Below are positions 63,001 to 64,000 of a stretch of 64,000 nucleotides of DNA, piece after piece. Both the position numbers and the translations under genes were made by a program. The number at the start of each line of letters is the position of its first letter. The stretch's first letter is position 1. Under the pieces are notes generated by a model. That model worked only from the letters and a program-made list of their open reading frames with translations. It was not told the origin of the DNA and did no database searches. The stretch spans positions 1 through 64,000 of the forward strand of contig JAJPXC010000125.1 of the NCBI GenBank assembly GCA_021205635.1, written 5' to 3'. This DNA is from Bacteroidales bacterium. Its GTDB lineage: Bacteria; Bacteroidota; Bacteroidia; Bacteroidales; Muribaculaceae.

Positions 63001-63795
63001 GTCGGTGCCGTCCACCGTGCCGTTATAGGGGTTGTTGGCATCGAAAGTCACGAGGTCGAAGGTGGTGGCAAAGATGTCGTTGCGACGACGAGCCGAGCCG
63101 GTGTTGTCGCCAGTGCCCGCTATGTTACTGGGCATTTCCGTAAGGTAGCCACACATGAAAAATTTGCTCTCAATTGGGCATAACATCAGAGGATGCTTGA
63201 CGCAATCGGTGGATTGGGTGTCAACAAAGTCATTATCCCAGTCGATACGCCAAGTGAAGTCGGGAGCAGGGTTGGATGCACGGTCGTTGTTGTCGCGGCA
63301 CACAAACACGTCGAAAACCACATTGTAAACGCTTTGGAATGGGATATTGGTAGGCTCGTTGTCTTCTACCTTGCGGATAAAGCGCACCGACAGCACGGCT
63401 TGTTTGCCTTGATACTTTATCGGGTAGGTGTAGTGGTAGACAGAGCCGACGGTCGCCCAGTCCTCAGCGGGATCGGTCGAGGACGGATCGGAGGGGACAA
63501 GATAGTTGGAATCGACGTTATACTCCAGGCTCAGATCGGGTTTGCCGGTGGATTCGCGGTGCTTGCCCCACATGATAACGTTATCGCTCGATTCCAGAAT
63601 CACTGGGTCGGTACCGAGCACCGGTTGGCCCGTGGTAAGCGTGGCTGGATCAACCCCCAGCACATTATGCACATATGGTCGACGCAGGTAGTCGCCACCC
63701 CAATCCTCAGCAAGCGCCACTCCCGGGCACAACAATCCCCAAAGTGTCACATATATAAAGTTATGAATTATAATGTTATGAATTCTCTTCTTCAT
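60091..63795 (-). CDS. Very large secreted protein of unknown fold
   Basis: 1234 residues from the ATG at 63795; an ATG 7 codons upstream is less likely. The signal peptide contains HNIIIHNFIYVTLWGLLCPG, read from low-complexity ATTATGAATT-type DNA. The mature protein is rich in Trp, Tyr and Asp with no domain that I recognise. It mentions no catalytic motif. The tail (PLYDLMGRLVKGSPKPGIYI, then GDGRKVKI) is of the sorting-domain type seen in the two following genes. First of a likely three-gene operon of exported proteins. Confidence 0.65.
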   Translation of the reverse strand: MKKRIHNIIIHNFIYVTLWGLLCPGVALAEDWGGDYLRRPYVHNVLGVDPATLTTGQPVLGTDPVILESSDNVIMWGKHRESTGKPDLSLEYNVDSNYLVPSDPSSTDPAEDWATVGSVYHYTYPIKYQGKQAVLSVRFIRKVEDNEPTNIPFQSVYNVVFDVFVCRDNNDRASNPAPDFTWRIDWDNDFVDTQSTDCVKHPLMLCPIESKFFMCGYLTEMPSNIAGTGDNTGSARRRNDIFATTFDLVTFDANNPYNGTVDGTDEVFLFADEYVWVFNLSDNKVACHHLKTCGTHFTGEETFPDTYKSEYYEHCGVNSDVDWVKGTWFAVDPVTWGATSFSRPRCDDEDVVGVPDSDLNGIFAIANTAGDKYFGIWIPQGDTSRITFRYLGHKTNAVNHYEQEGGYNAPCYTTIDLVAHEVTPYNNIYCVSFDDSVGKPSDIRQNTNEEAEHYPDDPVLLFAWTDYQYSSLLASATPAANTSLLLLPTDTETIDSSSAEYSRNFSCFLSGDPFWTEFFSKDDSKANTQNDYTAGSKQTVVTRPEIGVFRPSSEVASSMIFFNRRFFTYTEKEAGSQGTILQYYYELSDQDGEQFGGDLFRVSGNPVVNDLVDGTQKLWFLAWIEDSSTSRNYDWQLFNVSSKWVLDSYDNDKLIDGTICHQIRLQPVITWGESAGYGNLNGAAAGIAPYPVPYPILKYERSYANATNPTLIWTVSAPPLDADNGLTWHQYAYDAPSYTGDAISWSAPTVMLESSQTVRDAYWSLIQSKLSLSSSTVTGQKAGFGYLCRDYLTNKDSVKDPYLGDTFTYHEDNTQVTFAYLPVDSHVYSIQMSDGTSKGEITISQLSKLITVDEESGETITEDETYHYKQMGIYQYQMYTGGMVNVANLSGLYTSVEGAPSSYVNVRRSYVIDQDENKDNYAKATVSSDAVSNVAKYFNNDATNFVIGTYDGWNETYDEEWFYTYPLSYTSAKSYTSTLHATNEGECWTPESTSNASATVTWKDGLRFYSYLPMKYNDVIKYTGLQIRPVWYVANSDGQQWNASDWMVLQEDPSLLCTLSLLSSSNSKEGNLWTYGHHLSIYYDKSDGVEITNDSGLYRHLDGSNQWEKVGGGVTGNIPDTYKYVTLTDEERDAFMEKGIYSVYAYYKVVGEYYSTIATAALDDEEDSNSSALTPFESNEVKVFLFSFNSTGVDLTDVDGNPVEGPLYDLMGRLVKGSPKPGIYITGDGRKVKI

Positions 63796-63820
63796 ATTCT
63801 TCCAGATTACAATCATTTAA

Positions 63821-63867
63821 TTGTGCACTGTGCATTATGCACTATGCACTATGCATTATGCACTGTG
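63821..63867. repeat. TGCATTATGCACTATG low-complexity repeat
   Basis: About 47 nt built of TGCACTATGCAT/TGCATTATGCA units between two minus-strand genes. Same type of sequence as 29991-30027. It forms partly palindromic words (TGCATTATGCA), so it could also fold. Confidence 0.75.
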
Positions 63868-63869
63868 TC

Positions 63870-64000
63870 TTAAATTCCTCCTTGGTTGGTTTCCACAGCC
63901 CAGTTCTTCCATGATCCGTTGAGAACGGCGTTAACCAGCCCTCCCTCGTAAAGGAGGTAATAGGTAGTGCCAGTACCGACGTGGCTTTGGGTCATGCCGG
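63870..64000 (-). CDS. C-terminal end of a gene that leaves the window
   Basis: Reading the minus strand from the right edge, 42-43 codons are open to a TAA at 63870-63872 (TQSHVGTGTTYYLLYEGGLV, then a segment ending NWAVETNQGGI). Codon use is like the downstream secreted genes. Too short to identify. No sorting tail is visible. It is probably the upstream neighbour of the 1234-residue protein. Confidence 0.55.
   Translation of the reverse strand, partial: GMTQSHVGTGTTYYLLYEGGLVNAVLNGSWKNWAVETNQGGI

Overview
The window looks like a Bacteroidales chromosome, most like a gut Muribaculaceae or Prevotellaceae genome. The evidence is a SusC/SusD pair with surface lipoproteins, many promoters of the Bacteroidetes TAnnTTTG type, large secreted proteins with sorting-tail-like C-termini, and GC-rich coding sequence. 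The exact taxon cannot be named from the sequence alone. I saw no rRNA or tRNA genes, no CRISPR array and no recognisable transposase.

Region 1 (1-9100) is an accessory stretch of small genes. Several are remnants that keep both ends of a known family but have lost the middle (zeta toxin, DUF5715, NADAR) or keep one end only (SanA-like C-terminus and others). Mixed in are apparently intact genes: a membrane protein, a RibD-C-like reductase, a VOC protein, a MazG-like pyrophosphohydrolase, a pRiA4b ORF-3-like protein and an HD hydrolase. A compact XRE / ImmA-IrrE / PIN cassette has a promoter lying inside an inverted repeat.

Region 2 (9100-15500) holds a membrane-bound TPR-AraC regulator followed by two paralogous secreted proteins, ending in a perfect 26-bp inverted repeat.

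Region 3 (15800-43300) is a polysaccharide utilisation locus that fits xyloglucan. On the minus strand are an unusual AraC regulator that resembles a hybrid two-component system without kinase or receiver, then GH31, GH2 and GH3 genes overlapping by 4 nt. On the plus strand are SusC, SusD, two surface-glycan-binding lipoproteins, a BACON-GH5 endoglucanase and a XylE-type symporter. XylB and XylA follow after an oppositely oriented AAA/nuclease-like gene. The inferred route is: lipoproteins bind the glycan, GH5 cuts it outside, SusCD imports oligosaccharides, GH2, GH31 and GH3 remove galactose, xylose and glucose in the periplasm, the symporter takes xylose into the cytoplasm, and XylA and XylB feed it to the pentose phosphate pathway.

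Region 4 (43300-52500) holds an AAA/DUF4143 gene and a type I restriction-modification operon (hsdM, hsdS, hsdR). It is interrupted by a DUF1016 remnant and a Bro-N-Fic fusion, and the gene junctions carry near-identical 22-26 nt repeats. It ends with a 123-nt fragment of a second, diverged xylA, so the block lies between a full and a partial xylA.

Region 5 (52500-64000) is a minus-strand run of three very large secreted proteins of unknown function, plus the C-terminus of a fourth gene that leaves the window.
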